From: Leptolyngbya sp. FACHB-60
GTDB lineage: Bacteria > Cyanobacteriota > Cyanobacteriia > Phormidesmidales > Phormidesmidaceae
DNA length: 64,000 bases
Direction: 5' to 3'
NCBI RefSeq assembly: GCF_014695775.1
Contig: NZ_JACJOX010000050.1
Span: 124,001-188,000 of the forward strand
Shown: in pieces, positions 8,215 through 18,243 of the stretch
Numbering within the stretch: position 1 is the first letter of the stretch
Layout: each line of letters starts with the position of its first letter
Notes under the pieces: generated by a model
Database searches by the model: none
The model's input: only the letters and a program-made list of their open reading frames with translations
Told to the model about the DNA's origin: nothing
Made by a program: the position numbers and the translations under genes

Positions 8215-8269
8215 AGTCCCTCTCCATACTCATTCACCCATCCACCCTCTACCCACCCATCCACATCTC

Positions 8270-9610
8270 TTAACCCTCTACCCCCAACACCCGCCGACTC
8301 TCACCCGCAGCGGCCCGCATAGCGGCTTCAGCCGTCATTTGGTCACTGATAGCCGCGCTCAAGTAGCGTTGCAGAATGTCTGAAACCTGGGCGTATTGAC
8401 CCACGGGAGGGCGAGGCACCGCCGTTTCTGCCACCTCTAACAGCTGCTCATAGTGAGGAAACGACGCCAGCACGTCTGGATCGGTGAACAAAGCGCGCCG
8501 GCTGGGCACATAGGCAAATTCGGTGATGAAATCCTTCATCGGCCCAGGACTGGTGAAAAATTCCACCACCCGCCAGGCTTCCTCGGGGTGGGGAGTAGTC
8601 GACGAAATTCCAAAGCCCCAGCCCCCTAAGCAAGCCGCGGGCTGCTGGCCTGGGGCATGCACCATGGGCTTGAGGGCAATTTTTCCGGCGACCGGAGTGC
8701 CTTCGCGGTTGGCCTCGGCCCAGGCATAGGGCCAGTTTCGCAGAAAGGCCACATTGCCGTTTTGGAACTGGCGGAGAGAGTCTTCCTCGACGTAGTTGGT
8801 CACACCAGGGGGAGAAATACGTTGGTCAATCAAACCCTTCATAAACTCAACGGCCTGAACCCCAGCGGGCTGATCTAAGCCCACTTCTAGGGTGGTCGGG
8901 TCGATCCAAAAACCGCCGTAGCCGGCGATGATTTCGACAAAGTTGGTGACCAGGCCCTCGTACTGCAAGCCCTGCCACGTAAAGCCCCAGTCCACGTCGG
9001 TCTGCGCTTGGATGGCCTTAGCGGCGGTAGTCAAATCGTCAAAAGTCTCGGGGGGTTCTAGCCCGACCTGGTCGAGCAGATCGGTGCGGTAGTAAAGCAT
9101 GCCCATGTCGGAGCGAAACGGCATGCGGTAGAGGCCTCCTTGATAAAGGCCAGCGGCCACGTCGGCCGACAAAAAGTCGGATAGGTCGGCTTCACCAACG
9201 CGATCGGACAGATCTATTAGCCACCCGGCAGCAGCAAATTTAGGAATCCAAACGACATCCGAGAAGAGAATGTCGTAGGGGGAGTCGCCCAACAAAAAGG
9301 ACGTGGTGTAAAGGTTTTCGACGGCATCAGCGGCGTTGGGGCCGCGCACCATTTGAATGCGAATATCGGGGTTTTCGGCCATAAACTGCTCGGCCAAGCC
9401 CTGCATTTGGTCGGCTTCCACCGCTCGCAGCAGAAAGGAGATGGTGACCGGCTGCTGCGACCAGACATGGGCACCAACTAATATGGTGGTGGCGATCGCA
9501 ACCAACGCCAATAAAAATCTGCTGAAACGCACTCGACTGCGCCTCAGAAAGGGGAACCGGTATTCACGCAAAATTAAAGCCCGGAGATCGAACAATTCCC
9601 GGGCTACCAA
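8270..9610 (-). CDS. ggtB: Sugar/glucosylglycerol ABC transporter substrate-binding protein (GgtB-like)
   Basis: An extracellular solute-binding family 1 protein: cluster-B fold with the EAWRVVEFFTSPGPMKDF-type C-terminal region. The frame opens with TTG at 9610, but a GTG at 9532 preceded by a GAGG motif would give a cleaner signal peptide (RFSRFLLALVAIATTIL then WSQQ), so the true protein may be ~420 residues. It heads the ggtBCDA-like operon and would deliver solute to the permease pair. Glucosylglycerol/sucrose/trehalose is the family-based expectation, not shown here. Confidence 0.87.
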   Translation of the reverse strand: MVARELFDLRALILREYRFPFLRRSRVRFSRFLLALVAIATTILVGAHVWSQQPVTISFLLRAVEADQMQGLAEQFMAENPDIRIQMVRGPNAADAVENLYTTSFLLGDSPYDILFSDVVWIPKFAAAGWLIDLSDRVGEADLSDFLSADVAAGLYQGGLYRMPFRSDMGMLYYRTDLLDQVGLEPPETFDDLTTAAKAIQAQTDVDWGFTWQGLQYEGLVTNFVEIIAGYGGFWIDPTTLEVGLDQPAGVQAVEFMKGLIDQRISPPGVTNYVEEDSLRQFQNGNVAFLRNWPYAWAEANREGTPVAGKIALKPMVHAPGQQPAACLGGWGFGISSTTPHPEEAWRVVEFFTSPGPMKDFITEFAYVPSRRALFTDPDVLASFPHYEQLLEVAETAVPRPPVGQYAQVSDILQRYLSAAISDQMTAEAAMRAAAGESRRVLGVEG

Positions 9611-9732
9611 CCAACTATTTTACTGATCCAAAGCCGAGGCTTAGAGTTTGACAATGGCTAACCCAGGTTTCCTCATAAAACTGGAATGCTGACAGCCCAG
9701 CCTCTACCTAGGGGAAGATCTTTAAAGCATGG

Positions 9733-10365
9733 CTACGGCCGCGCTGGACTGGGTGTGGGCGCAGGCTGAAGCGGCGAGGCCGGTTCACTGGGAAACAGTG
9801 GCGAGGACGGCGATTGGGGTTGGCTGCCGGGTTCACCAAAACCAGGCGGTAGCTGACCCTCAGGAGTCTCTTGAGGAAATCCTTCCGGGAGCTGAGTTGG
9901 ATCACCACCGGGAGCGGTCTCCTCTGGTCCCAAGGTAGTATCGGCGGGCAGCGTGGCGAGGGCAACGCGATCGCCACCTACCGCCCGCAACTCGTCAAGC
10001 ACCACGACCACATCTTCGTAGCGAGCATCGCGAGCAGCATAGAGCACAATTAGCCCGCCGGGGTTGACCTGGCTAAACTGACCCAGCACATCTCTGAGCA
10101 ACTCGATGGGCACGGGCTGCTGGTCGAGATATACCTGGCCGAAGCCATCGATGCTGACGTAGAGGCGATCGGCCCCCTGCCCTACCTGCCCAGGCAGGGG
10201 TTGCCCCGTTTGGGCCGTAGGCAGGTCGAGGTCGATGGCCTGCTGCCGAGTCAGACCCACTGCCGCCAAGATAAAAAACGTCAAAATGCAGAAAATCACG
10301 TCGATCAGCGGCACAATCTCCAAGTGCACATCCCTGGAGGGGTTATCGAGTAGATCTACTTTCAT
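9733..10365 (-). CDS. exbD: ExbD/TolR-family biopolymer transport protein
   Basis: 210 residues: short cytoplasmic start, one membrane helix ([19 protein letters not shown], with the conserved Asp that carries protons), then a periplasmic domain. The last ~60 residues are Pro/Gln/Ser-rich and probably disordered, longer than in usual ExbD (~140 residues). Its start overlaps the end of the ExbB-like gene by 4 bp, so the two are co-translated. The pair forms a proton-driven motor that energises the outer membrane. No TonB or TonB-dependent receptor lies nearby. Confidence 0.88.
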   Translation of the reverse strand: MKVDLLDNPSRDVHLEIVPLIDVIFCILTFFILAAVGLTRQQAIDLDLPTAQTGQPLPGQVGQGADRLYVSIDGFGQVYLDQQPVPIELLRDVLGQFSQVNPGGLIVLYAARDARYEDVVVVLDELRAVGGDRVALATLPADTTLGPEETAPGGDPTQLPEGFPQETPEGQLPPGFGEPGSQPQSPSSPLFPSEPASPLQPAPTPSPARP

Positions 10366-11099
10366 AGCAAGGGGTTCTCCGCAGAGGGCGTCGCATCGAG
10401 CACAGCAGCATTTGGATCAAGGAGGGCATCAGCGGGCATCGGTACCGGCACCGGCATAGGCGACACCCCGTGAAGCTGGGCCCAACTCTGCCGGTAAAGC
10501 AGCTCTAGCTCGCTACCCGCTTGGCGAAACATTTTGGCCTGGCCAAACACAAACCCCTGAAACAACCGATAAAAGGCCAGGGCGGCAATAGCAATAATTA
10601 GGCCAGCAGCCGTGCTAATCAGCGCCTCGCTGATGCCCAAAGAGGTGCCCGCGGTGGCATCTCCACTACCCAGGTCGCTAATTTGAATAGAACCGAGGGA
10701 GTTGATCAGGCCCAGCACAGTACCCAACAGACCCAGCAAAGGGGACAGGGTAGCAACGGCCTCAAGAATTTTTTCGCCCCGGCTCATACTCAGCAGTTCT
10801 TCGTTGGCCGAGGTTTCTAGGGCCAGGCGAAACACCTCTGGATCGGGGGATTGCAGCCTGAGGGGAGCCGACAAAAACCGCCCCATGGGCAGTGTCGCAG
10901 AGCGATAGGCAATATCGGCAGCGGCCGCCCAATCGCGACGGGCGGCCTCTAGCACACGCCCAGACACCTCGCGTTCGCGGGTCAAGATGCGCGACCAAAA
11001 CCAGATGCGCTCCAAAATGGTGCCCACAGCCAAGATTGAAAGTAGGAGCAGCGGCCACATGGCAGGACCGCCACGGGCAAATAGCTCAGGTATGTTCAC
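10362..11099 (-). CDS. exbB: ExbB/TolQ/MotA-family proton channel protein
   Basis: About 245 residues with three membrane helices; the second and third lie in the conserved segment with [17 protein letters not shown]. The GTG at 11099 ([11 protein letters not shown]) is preferred over GTG 11120 because a perfect AGGAGG sits seven bases upstream. ExbB pentamers surround an ExbD dimer and convert proton flow into work on the envelope. The gene follows lpxB by ~135 bases on the same strand, so it may be the tail of the purC-bamA-lpx operon. Confidence 0.9.
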   Translation of the reverse strand: MNIPELFARGGPAMWPLLLLSILAVGTILERIWFWSRILTREREVSGRVLEAARRDWAAAADIAYRSATLPMGRFLSAPLRLQSPDPEVFRLALETSANEELLSMSRGEKILEAVATLSPLLGLLGTVLGLINSLGSIQISDLGSGDATAGTSLGISEALISTAAGLIIAIAALAFYRLFQGFVFGQAKMFRQAGSELELLYRQSWAQLHGVSPMPVPVPMPADALLDPNAAVLDATPSAENPLL

Positions 11100-11233
11100 T
11101 AAAGATCCTCCTGTCACCACCGGGCCGGGCTGTCAAAAAAGACAGAGCAACCTCTCTCCGGCAAAGCATAACAATTGTAGTGACTTTGGGGACGCTTCAA
11201 CAGTTTCAGGTTGATTCTATTGGAGGCGTCCCG

Positions 11234-12418
11234 TCACGACATCTCAGGTAGGGCATCTAAGATCAAATCTGCGGTGCGCTGACAAACGCCGGGTGGCCCC
11301 AGCGCTTCGCGCATTTTGGCGTAGCCCACCCGCATGGTCTGGCGAGCGGTTTCGCTATGCAGCAGCTCTAGGGCCGCAGCGGCGATCGCCTCGGGGGTAG
11401 CCTGCCACTGCAAAAACTCGGGCACGATGGGCTGGTTCACCACTAGATTGACCGGCGACACGTAGGGCACATCAAACTTCAGCAGGTAGTGGGCAATGCG
11501 GGCGCTGAGCGGGTGAATGCGGTAGGCCACCACCTGAGGCACATCCATCAGGGCAATTTCAAGGTTGGCGGTGCCCGACTTGGTGATGGCGACATCGGCA
11601 GCGGCGATCGCCCCCTGACTGCCCTCACCAATCACTCGACCATTTAACCCGTGGGCAGCCAACCCCTGCTCAAAACTAGCCTGCAACGCCGGAATCGACA
11701 CCGGCAGCAAGAACGTAACCTCGGGGCACTGGGCCTGGATGATCTGCGCCGCTTTGAGCAACACCGGCATCAGGTACTTCACCTCTTGCTGCCGGGAGGC
11801 GGGCAGCAGCGTCACCACCGGGGTATCCAAGGGTAAGTCCAACTGCTGGCGGGCTGCTGCCTGGTCGGCAGGGCCAGGATAGCGATCGACTAGGGGATGG
11901 CCGACCCAGGTGGTCGCGGCCCCAAAGCCCTGGTAGTAATCGGCTTCGGCTTTAAAGATGGCCAGCATGCGATCGCTGCACTGCACCAGATTGCGGGTGT
12001 CTTTTTCAGAAAAGGCCCATACCCACTGCTGCGGGGCGATGTAGTAAATCACCGGCACCTGGGGATGGTGAGTTTTGATGTAGTTACCCATCACCAGGTT
12101 GGGGTTCATGTAGTCGATCAGCACGGCAATATCGGGCGGCTGGGCATCGAGCGCCGTCTTAGCAACCCGCTGAAGGCGCAGGGTGGGCATGAGGTAGGGC
12201 AACGCCTCAAAAATACCCACCGAGCCAATGCTCGTGGTTTCGCCCACCAGGGTAGCCCCTGCCTTGGCCATGCGAGGGCCGCCCAGGGCCGTGATGTCTA
12301 GGGTGAGGTGGCGATCGCGCGCCTGTTGCATCAGCGCCTCAATTAAGAACGCCCCCTGCAAGTCGCCCGACACCTCGCCAGTGCTAATAAAAATCCGCCG
12401 TCTAGTGGGATCAGCCAT
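11234..12418 (-). CDS. lpxB: Lipid-A-disaccharide synthase
   Basis: 394 residues, glycosyltransferase family 19. The N-terminal FISTGEVSGDLQG motif and the later IPVIYYIAPQQWVW segment are characteristic. The enzyme joins UDP-diacylglucosamine to lipid X, giving the lipid A disaccharide of outer-membrane lipopolysaccharide. It is the last lpx gene of the block and follows lpxA by ~20 bases. Length is normal for the family. Confidence 0.96.
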   Translation of the reverse strand: MADPTRRRIFISTGEVSGDLQGAFLIEALMQQARDRHLTLDITALGGPRMAKAGATLVGETTSIGSVGIFEALPYLMPTLRLQRVAKTALDAQPPDIAVLIDYMNPNLVMGNYIKTHHPQVPVIYYIAPQQWVWAFSEKDTRNLVQCSDRMLAIFKAEADYYQGFGAATTWVGHPLVDRYPGPADQAAARQQLDLPLDTPVVTLLPASRQQEVKYLMPVLLKAAQIIQAQCPEVTFLLPVSIPALQASFEQGLAAHGLNGRVIGEGSQGAIAAADVAITKSGTANLEIALMDVPQVVAYRIHPLSARIAHYLLKFDVPYVSPVNLVVNQPIVPEFLQWQATPEAIAAAALELLHSETARQTMRVGYAKMREALGPPGVCQRTADLILDALPEMS

Positions 12419-12437
12419 GCCCTACGCAGCTCCCAAA

Positions 12438-13262
12438 CTACTCATCATCGCTGTGCTTGCTCCGGCGGCGGCCGGGGGTCAATCCGCGGCGATCGGGCTG
12501 CTGGGCCGCCCGCAAAAATTCGCTAAAGTGCCGCACTAAGTCATTAGACTCATCCTGATTGAGCTTGCTCACCGACTCACTGAGCGACATGCCCGAGCGA
12601 TAGACCAACCGATAGGCCTGCTTCAGTTCGCGATAGGCCTGGGGATCAGCGGTAAGGCCCGCTCGCTGCAAGCCGATTTGATTGAGCCCCCGCACTTCGG
12701 CCGGATTGCCGTTGACCAAGGTAAAGGGGGGCACGTCGCGATCGATGCGGCTGAGCCCGCCAATCATCACCAGCCGCCCAACGCGCACAAACTGGTGAAC
12801 GCCTACCATGCCGCTAATCCGCGCACCCGACTCCACATACACATGGCCCGCCAGCGCCACTGAGTTAGCGAGAATGACGTGATCCTCAACCACGCAGTTG
12901 TGGGCCACGTGGGAGTAGGCCATCAGCAGGCAGTTACTGCCCACTAAAGTCACCGCCCCGGCATCGGTGGCTCGGTTAATGGTGACATACTCCCGAATCA
13001 GGTTGTTGTCGCCAACTACTACCCGACTCATCGAGCCGTCGTACTTGAGATCTTGCGACTCCAGACCAATAGCCGCCCCCGGAAAAATTCGATTTTGGGA
13101 CCCAATCGTCGTTTGGCCGTCAATCACTGCGTGAGCGCCAATTTCGGTGCCAGGGCCAATGCTCACCTGCTCACCAATCACCGCATAGGGGCCGATCTTG
13201 ACGCTGGGGTGCACCTGGGCACCCTCGTGAACCACTGCTGTGGGATGAATCAGGGTAGTCAA
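12438..13262 (-). CDS. lpxA: UDP-N-acetylglucosamine acyltransferase
   Basis: About 274 residues of left-handed beta-helix hexapeptide repeats with the active-site histidine region (LLMAYSHVAHNCVVEDHVIL). It performs the first step of lipid A synthesis. The TTG at 13262 (LTTLIHPTAV) is the likely start because GGAGG lies seven bases upstream and the usual family N-terminus follows; an ATG at 13301 would add 13 odd residues. The C-terminal ~20 residues are basic. It sits between fabZ and lpxB, the standard order. Confidence 0.95.
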   Translation of the reverse strand: MTTLIHPTAVVHEGAQVHPSVKIGPYAVIGEQVSIGPGTEIGAHAVIDGQTTIGSQNRIFPGAAIGLESQDLKYDGSMSRVVVGDNNLIREYVTINRATDAGAVTLVGSNCLLMAYSHVAHNCVVEDHVILANSVALAGHVYVESGARISGMVGVHQFVRVGRLVMIGGLSRIDRDVPPFTLVNGNPAEVRGLNQIGLQRAGLTADPQAYRELKQAYRLVYRSGMSLSESVSKLNQDESNDLVRHFSEFLRAAQQPDRRGLTPGRRRSKHSDDE

Positions 13263-13310
13263 CGGCCTGCCTCCAAAACCCAGAGATTGCAACATAGACA
13301 CATGTTTTTC

Positions 13311-13778
13311 CTATTTCCTCTGGGGAGTTGTTGCCGGCTCCACCACAGAAAACATTAACTCACCTTCGCAGGCCAGCTGCCCATCGACCTCAGCGCGACC
13401 CCGCATTTTGCCAAACCGCTGCCGCTTCAGGGCCAACAGTTCTACGGTCATTATCAGCTGATCCCCAGGCACCACAGGGCGACGAAAGCGCACCTTGTCG
13501 ATGCCGGCGAACACGCACAACCCCTGCACTCCTGGAATCTGCATCAGCACGATGCCCCCCACTTGGGCCATGGCCTCGACAATCAACACCCCCGGCATAA
13601 TCGGGTGCCCCGGGAAATGTCCCTGAAAGTGAGGCTCGTTGAACGTGACATTTTTGATGCCAATGGCATGCTTGGCTGGAACATAGTCGATGATGCGATC
13701 GACTAGGGCAAAGGGATAGCGGTGAGGCAGCAGGGCATGGATCTCTTCAGCGCTATAGCTAGTCTTGGGAACCGTCAT
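13311..13778 (-). CDS. fabZ: 3-hydroxyacyl-[acyl-carrier-protein] dehydratase
   Basis: The HotDog-fold core shows [14 protein letters not shown] and the catalytic histidine in [12 protein letters not shown], with the glutamate in VEAMAQVGG. FabZ removes water in each fatty-acid elongation round and shares a substrate pool with LpxA. The ATG at 13778 gives a normal 155-residue protein; a TTG at 13889 would add 37 unconserved residues. It is between lpxC and lpxA, as in most cyanobacteria. Confidence 0.94.
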   Translation of the reverse strand: MTVPKTSYSAEEIHALLPHRYPFALVDRIIDYVPAKHAIGIKNVTFNEPHFQGHFPGHPIMPGVLIVEAMAQVGGIVLMQIPGVQGLCVFAGIDKVRFRRPVVPGDQLIMTVELLALKRQRFGKMRGRAEVDGQLACEGELMFSVVEPATTPQRK

Positions 13779-13912
13779 CGGTTCCGCCGCTGAAGCGGCT
13801 TCAACGCCGTCTAAGGCTGTGGTCAGGGGGCTCGATGCAGTTGCGTCAATCACAATAGGTGAGTCAATACGGTAAGGTGCAGCAGGCAAATATGCCTAGA
13901 TTGATTTTGCCA

Positions 13913-14824
13913 CTAGAGGGTGCCATAGACGAGGGCTGGCACCAGCGCCGCCGCTAACTCACCGTGGAGACGGTGACTCGCCTTGTAGGCCACAATATGG
14001 GCCGTGGGCAGGCTGCCCAACAGGCTCAGATCGCCAATCAGATCCAGCATTTTGTGGCGAGCGGGCTCGTTCTCAAACCGCAGGGGTGGATTTAGCCAGC
14101 CCTCCTCACCGCACACCAGAGCGTTGTCAAGGCTTCCCCCCTGAATCAAACCGCTGGCGCGTAGCTGCTCGATCTGATGGGCCAGACCAAAGGTGCGGGC
14201 CGGGGCAACGGTGGTGGCAAACCCCTCCAGGCCGAAGGGGTCGGCACTGGGCGACCAGCTAAACCACTGATTGCCAATAGCTGCCACCTCAAAGTCAACG
14301 CCGTAGGTAAACCGTGCCACCGCAGCCGGAAAGGCGGCGACAAAGGCATCCCCCTGGTGAATTGTCACTGGCTGTTCTAGATGCGCTACGGCACGAGGGG
14401 CATCCAGCTCTTGCCGCCCCGCCTGGCGAATTGCCTCTACCCAGCCCAGGGCCGACCCATCTAGCAAGGGCACCTCTGGGCCAGTAATGTCAATGCGAAC
14501 GTTGTCAATGCCCAACCCCACTAGGGCCGCCAGCAGGTGCTCGACAGTACGTACAGCAGCTTCGCCTTGGCAAAGCTCCGTCGATAGCACCGTTGGATTT
14601 ACCGCGGCAAGGCTAGCCGCTACAGAGGGCTGGCCCGGCAGATCGGTGCGGACGAAGAAACGCCCTTGGCCTGGAGCCGCTGGCCTCAGCGTAACCGTAG
14701 TCACCACGCCCGAATGAAGTCCTACGCCCTGCCGGTCTACCACAGTGGCCAAGGTAGTTTGCCCAGCGGCTATGCCCCAGCTTGCCTGGGTCAATCGATT
14801 GGAGTCAAGCCCTAGTTGCACCAT
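13913..14824 (-). CDS. lpxC: UDP-3-O-acyl-N-acetylglucosamine deacetylase
   Basis: 303 residues in the two-domain LpxC fold. Zinc-binding and catalytic motifs are visible: EHLLAAL near residue 94 and [14 protein letters not shown] near 255. It catalyses the committed step of lipid A synthesis. The start codon overlaps the bamA stop in a TAATG arrangement, so translation is coupled to the outer-membrane assembly protein. Length and motifs are normal. Confidence 0.95.
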   Translation of the reverse strand: MVQLGLDSNRLTQASWGIAAGQTTLATVVDRQGVGLHSGVVTTVTLRPAAPGQGRFFVRTDLPGQPSVAASLAAVNPTVLSTELCQGEAAVRTVEHLLAALVGLGIDNVRIDITGPEVPLLDGSALGWVEAIRQAGRQELDAPRAVAHLEQPVTIHQGDAFVAAFPAAVARFTYGVDFEVAAIGNQWFSWSPSADPFGLEGFATTVAPARTFGLAHQIEQLRASGLIQGGSLDNALVCGEEGWLNPPLRFENEPARHKMLDLIGDLSLLGSLPTAHIVAYKASHRLHGELAAALVPALVYGTL

Positions 14825-17205
14825 TAAAAGCGCTCCCCAAACCCAAAGTGGATGCGGCCCTCGCCCTGATTGTTAAAGCCATAGTCAACCCGCAGGGGAC
14901 CCAGGGGAGTTGAAACTCGCACCCCAGCTCCATAGCCAATGCCGCTACCAGGCTTACCTCGCGACGGCCCAGGAGCACCGGGTACGGAATTGCCGCTGCC
15001 CAAGTCACTGCCGACATCTAAGAATAAAGCACCGCCCAAAAACGAAAACAGCGGAAAGCGATATTCGGCGGTGAACTGAGCATAGCTGCGTCCACTCCCC
15101 ACTTCACCTTCGTCGTAGCCGCGAATTGAGTTGGTGCCACCTAGAGAGAACGCTTCATAGGGGGGTAGCTCGCCGACAATGGTGCCCGCTTGAAAGTTGA
15201 GGGCCAACGCCTGGGGGCCTTCGGCAAAGTTCAGGAGGCTGAGGGGAATGTAGTAGCTGTAGCTCCCCCGCAGCCGATTCATAAAGATGCTGCCCCGCCC
15301 TAGGGGCACCGACTGCTCGGTATTGACCCGCAGAACGCTGCCGCTGGTGGGGTTAAAGGCATCGTTGCGGCGATCGAGAGTAGCACTGACGGGGAATGTC
15401 CAGAGGTCATCAACCCCGCGACTGCTTGCTGTCAAGGGATTGCCAGCGGCGTCTACAGCGTTGACCCTACCATCAGCATCGCGAGCCGACACGTTTTGAA
15501 TCAAAGTGCCTACCGCCACCGTCCAACCATTGTCAAAGGGACGACTAAAGGTAATGCCGGTACCCAGGCGGCGAATGCGCACCTGATCGCCGTTAGCTAG
15601 GTTGATAGGGTTAGGGCCGTCCTCAAAATTGAGGTTGTTGGCTGAGCGAGCAAAGGCGTTAACCGTGTAGGAAGTCCGGTAGGGATCACCCGCAATCCAA
15701 GGATCCGTAAAGGACACGTCAAACAGAATATCCCGGGTGCTGAGCTGGGCCTCAGCGCTTAGTTTCTGGTTATTGCCGCCAAAGTTGTCTTGGCGGAAGC
15801 TGACTGTACCAAAGAGATCGCCGGTAAAGTTAAAGCCTAGACCAGCAGCTACAGAACCGGTGTTGCGCTCAGATACGTTAACGATCAGCTTAACTTTGCG
15901 CGGGTCGTCTTCTGCGGGTTCTAGACCTGGCACTACATCCTCAAAAATTCCCAGGCCAAACACCCGCTGAAAGTCTTGTTCAATGCGAGCCTGGTTAAAC
16001 ACTTCGCCGGGCTCGGTCTCAAACTCGCGGGTGATGATAAAAGGCCGAGTTCGTCCCCGTACTGGGTTGCCCTCGTCGTCAACGGACTGGCCCTGGTCGT
16101 TGATGTAACGCACCTCGATGCTTTCAATTACCCCTTCTGCCACCTCTAAGGTGACAACCCCATCGGGCGAAACCTGAGGAGCTGCTACCACCTGGGCCAG
16201 CACGTAGCCCTGATCTTGGTACCACTGGTTGAGCTCTAGAATGCCTTCTTGAAAGTCAATCAGGTTGATGATCTCACCCTTTTGTTCGTCAAAGATGTCG
16301 TCGACGATGGTTTGGGCCAGGACTTCGTTGCCCTCTAATCGCACGTCGGTGAGCACTGGGTTGGGTTGCACGAGGAAGGTGACTCGCACCCCCAGATCGG
16401 TGTCTTCGGGCTGGGCATCGACATCGGCGAAGTAACCGGTGGCAAAAATGCTGTTGATGTCTTGCTGAAGCTGAGTACGGGTAGTCGTGCGCCCGGCTTG
16501 GGTTTCGATTACGCTGTAGATCAAATTCTCAAGGGCCGGATCGAGTTCGCCCCCACTGGGCCGAACCTGAATTTCGGCAACTAGAACTCGGGGTTCTTCG
16601 GCCTCGGCGGCTGGTTCTTCGGGGGTTGCTTCGTCGGGCTCATCGGCTGCCTCGTCGGGCTCATCGGCTGCTTCGTCGGCGGGCGCGGCTTCAGGAGTCT
16701 CTATTTGCTCTTGCGTAGGAGCTGGCTGGGGCTGGCTACGGCGCTGCACAGCTCCATCTAAAATGCGCTGGGCCTCTTCGCGGGTGATTTCGCGCTGGGT
16801 GCTGGGGGTTTGAGCCAGCTGAGCACTCTGTTCAAGACTAAATTCTGAGCCAGGGGCGGGCGAGAGGGCCGTGGTAGCATCGGCGGCGGCCTCACCCTCA
16901 ACGGAGCGGTAGCCATCGATCGCGCCCTGGAGGTTTTCAGCTACGGGGCTAGGGCCTAGGTCAGGCTGAATCTGGTCAAAGTCGATGGTATTGGCGGGAT
17001 CGGAGGTGCCTATAACAGGCTCAGCCAGGGCATCAGCACTTTGGCTATAGCCTGGTTCAAGGGTCTCCGAGGGTTCAGCTTCGGAGGAAGCTGCCTGCAC
17101 GACCGATTCTGGGGCGGCTGGATCGGCCTGGGCCGGGGTTGCAATCAGCCCCACCAACCCAGAGGTGGCCAACACGGCCAATAAATAATTAGGAGAAACC
17201 CGCAT
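14824..17205 (-). CDS. bamA: Omp85/BamA-family outer membrane assembly protein
   Basis: 793 residues. The signal peptide ends near ATPAQA (~28). Next is a ~180-residue cyanobacterium-type extension that closes with an acidic Ala/Asp/Glu/Pro-rich stretch holding a repeated DEAADEP unit. Three POTRA domains span ~205-455, and the rest is a 16-stranded barrel ending in phenylalanine (FGFGERF), as outer-membrane proteins do. It inserts barrel proteins into the outer membrane. Its stop overlaps the lpxC start, and purC lies upstream on the same strand. Confidence 0.95.
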   Translation of the reverse strand: MRVSPNYLLAVLATSGLVGLIATPAQADPAAPESVVQAASSEAEPSETLEPGYSQSADALAEPVIGTSDPANTIDFDQIQPDLGPSPVAENLQGAIDGYRSVEGEAAADATTALSPAPGSEFSLEQSAQLAQTPSTQREITREEAQRILDGAVQRRSQPQPAPTQEQIETPEAAPADEAADEPDEAADEPDEATPEEPAAEAEEPRVLVAEIQVRPSGGELDPALENLIYSVIETQAGRTTTRTQLQQDINSIFATGYFADVDAQPEDTDLGVRVTFLVQPNPVLTDVRLEGNEVLAQTIVDDIFDEQKGEIINLIDFQEGILELNQWYQDQGYVLAQVVAAPQVSPDGVVTLEVAEGVIESIEVRYINDQGQSVDDEGNPVRGRTRPFIITREFETEPGEVFNQARIEQDFQRVFGLGIFEDVVPGLEPAEDDPRKVKLIVNVSERNTGSVAAGLGFNFTGDLFGTVSFRQDNFGGNNQKLSAEAQLSTRDILFDVSFTDPWIAGDPYRTSYTVNAFARSANNLNFEDGPNPINLANGDQVRIRRLGTGITFSRPFDNGWTVAVGTLIQNVSARDADGRVNAVDAAGNPLTASSRGVDDLWTFPVSATLDRRNDAFNPTSGSVLRVNTEQSVPLGRGSIFMNRLRGSYSYYIPLSLLNFAEGPQALALNFQAGTIVGELPPYEAFSLGGTNSIRGYDEGEVGSGRSYAQFTAEYRFPLFSFLGGALFLDVGSDLGSGNSVPGAPGPSRGKPGSGIGYGAGVRVSTPLGPLRVDYGFNNQGEGRIHFGFGERF

Positions 17206-17333
17206 CTAAACACACCTGCTAAACACGTCCACACACCAATCAAAGGACCCTCTCCCGGGCTGAGAGCCAGGGAAAACTGCCCTGGGCGGGCCGCTGCTCC
17301 CACAATCGGAAAAATTCTACCTCATTGATGGTG

Positions 17334-18110
17334 CTAATTCTTGGCCGATTGTGCCGCTACCTTTTCTAGCACACGCTGGTAAGCCGCTTCGATCTGGCCC
17401 AGATCTTGCCGAAAGCGATCTTTGTCGAGCACCCGTTGAGTTTCGTCGTCAGTGGTTTGATCCCATAGACGGCAGGTGTCAGGGCTGATTTCGTCGCCCA
17501 GCAAAATCTGCTGTTGAGGATCGAGGCCAAACTCTAGCTTGAAGTCAACCAGGGTGATAGAGCAGCCCATGAAGAAATCCGTCAGGATTTGATTGATGCT
17601 GAGGGCAAGACGGCGCAGAGTGGCGATCTGTTCCTCACTAGCGATCGCCATGGCGCGAATGCGATCGCCCGTCAGCAGCGGGTCACCCAATTCGTCGTTT
17701 TTATAATAGAACTCCACCAGCGGCGGATCGAGGCGCTGGCCCAGGGGCAGGCCGGTCTGCTTGCACAGGCTGCCCGCCGCCAGATTGCGCACCACCACTT
17801 CAAGAGGGATGATCTGGAGGGCTTTGACCCGCATGGTGCGATCGCCGGTCGTTTCTAACCAGTGGGTGACAATGCCCGCTGCCTCAAGCTGCTTAAACAA
17901 ATAGGTGGAGATGGCGCAGTTGATCTGCCCCTTGCCGACTATCTGGCCCTTCTTTTGGGCATTAAAAGCGGTGGCGTCGTCTTTAAAGTAGGTCAGCAAC
18001 ACCGCTGGGTCGTCGGTGGCGTAGATAATTTTGGCCTTGCCTTCGTAGAGTTTTTCGCCGAAGGGGTTTTCGCCAGAAGGGTTTTCGTCGGAAGTATCAC
18101 CAGAGGCCAT
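17334..18110 (-). CDS. purC: Phosphoribosylaminoimidazole-succinocarboxamide synthase
   Basis: SAICAR synthetase, purine pathway. Conserved pieces are KLYEGKAKIIY near the N-terminus, the VVVRNLAAGS motif and LVDFKLEFG. The ATG at 18110 (MASGDTSDEN) is preferred; the longer frame to 18140 adds ten residues without family support. An N-terminal stretch with repeated ENPxGE units is an unconserved lead. purC directly upstream of bamA is a common cyanobacterial order. Confidence 0.94.
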   Translation of the reverse strand: MASGDTSDENPSGENPFGEKLYEGKAKIIYATDDPAVLLTYFKDDATAFNAQKKGQIVGKGQINCAISTYLFKQLEAAGIVTHWLETTGDRTMRVKALQIIPLEVVVRNLAAGSLCKQTGLPLGQRLDPPLVEFYYKNDELGDPLLTGDRIRAMAIASEEQIATLRRLALSINQILTDFFMGCSITLVDFKLEFGLDPQQQILLGDEISPDTCRLWDQTTDDETQRVLDKDRFRQDLGQIEAAYQRVLEKVAAQSAKN

Positions 18111-18243
18111 GGTCGTGGGGCGGTATCGAGGACATCCCATAGTAGCGCCCTTAGTTCATCCTTGGTTTGCTCAGGGGACACCCTTGGGTTCCCCGTCGCG
18201 CTGTACCCTTAGTTAAGTAACTGTTACCCTCGCGCAACGCTCC

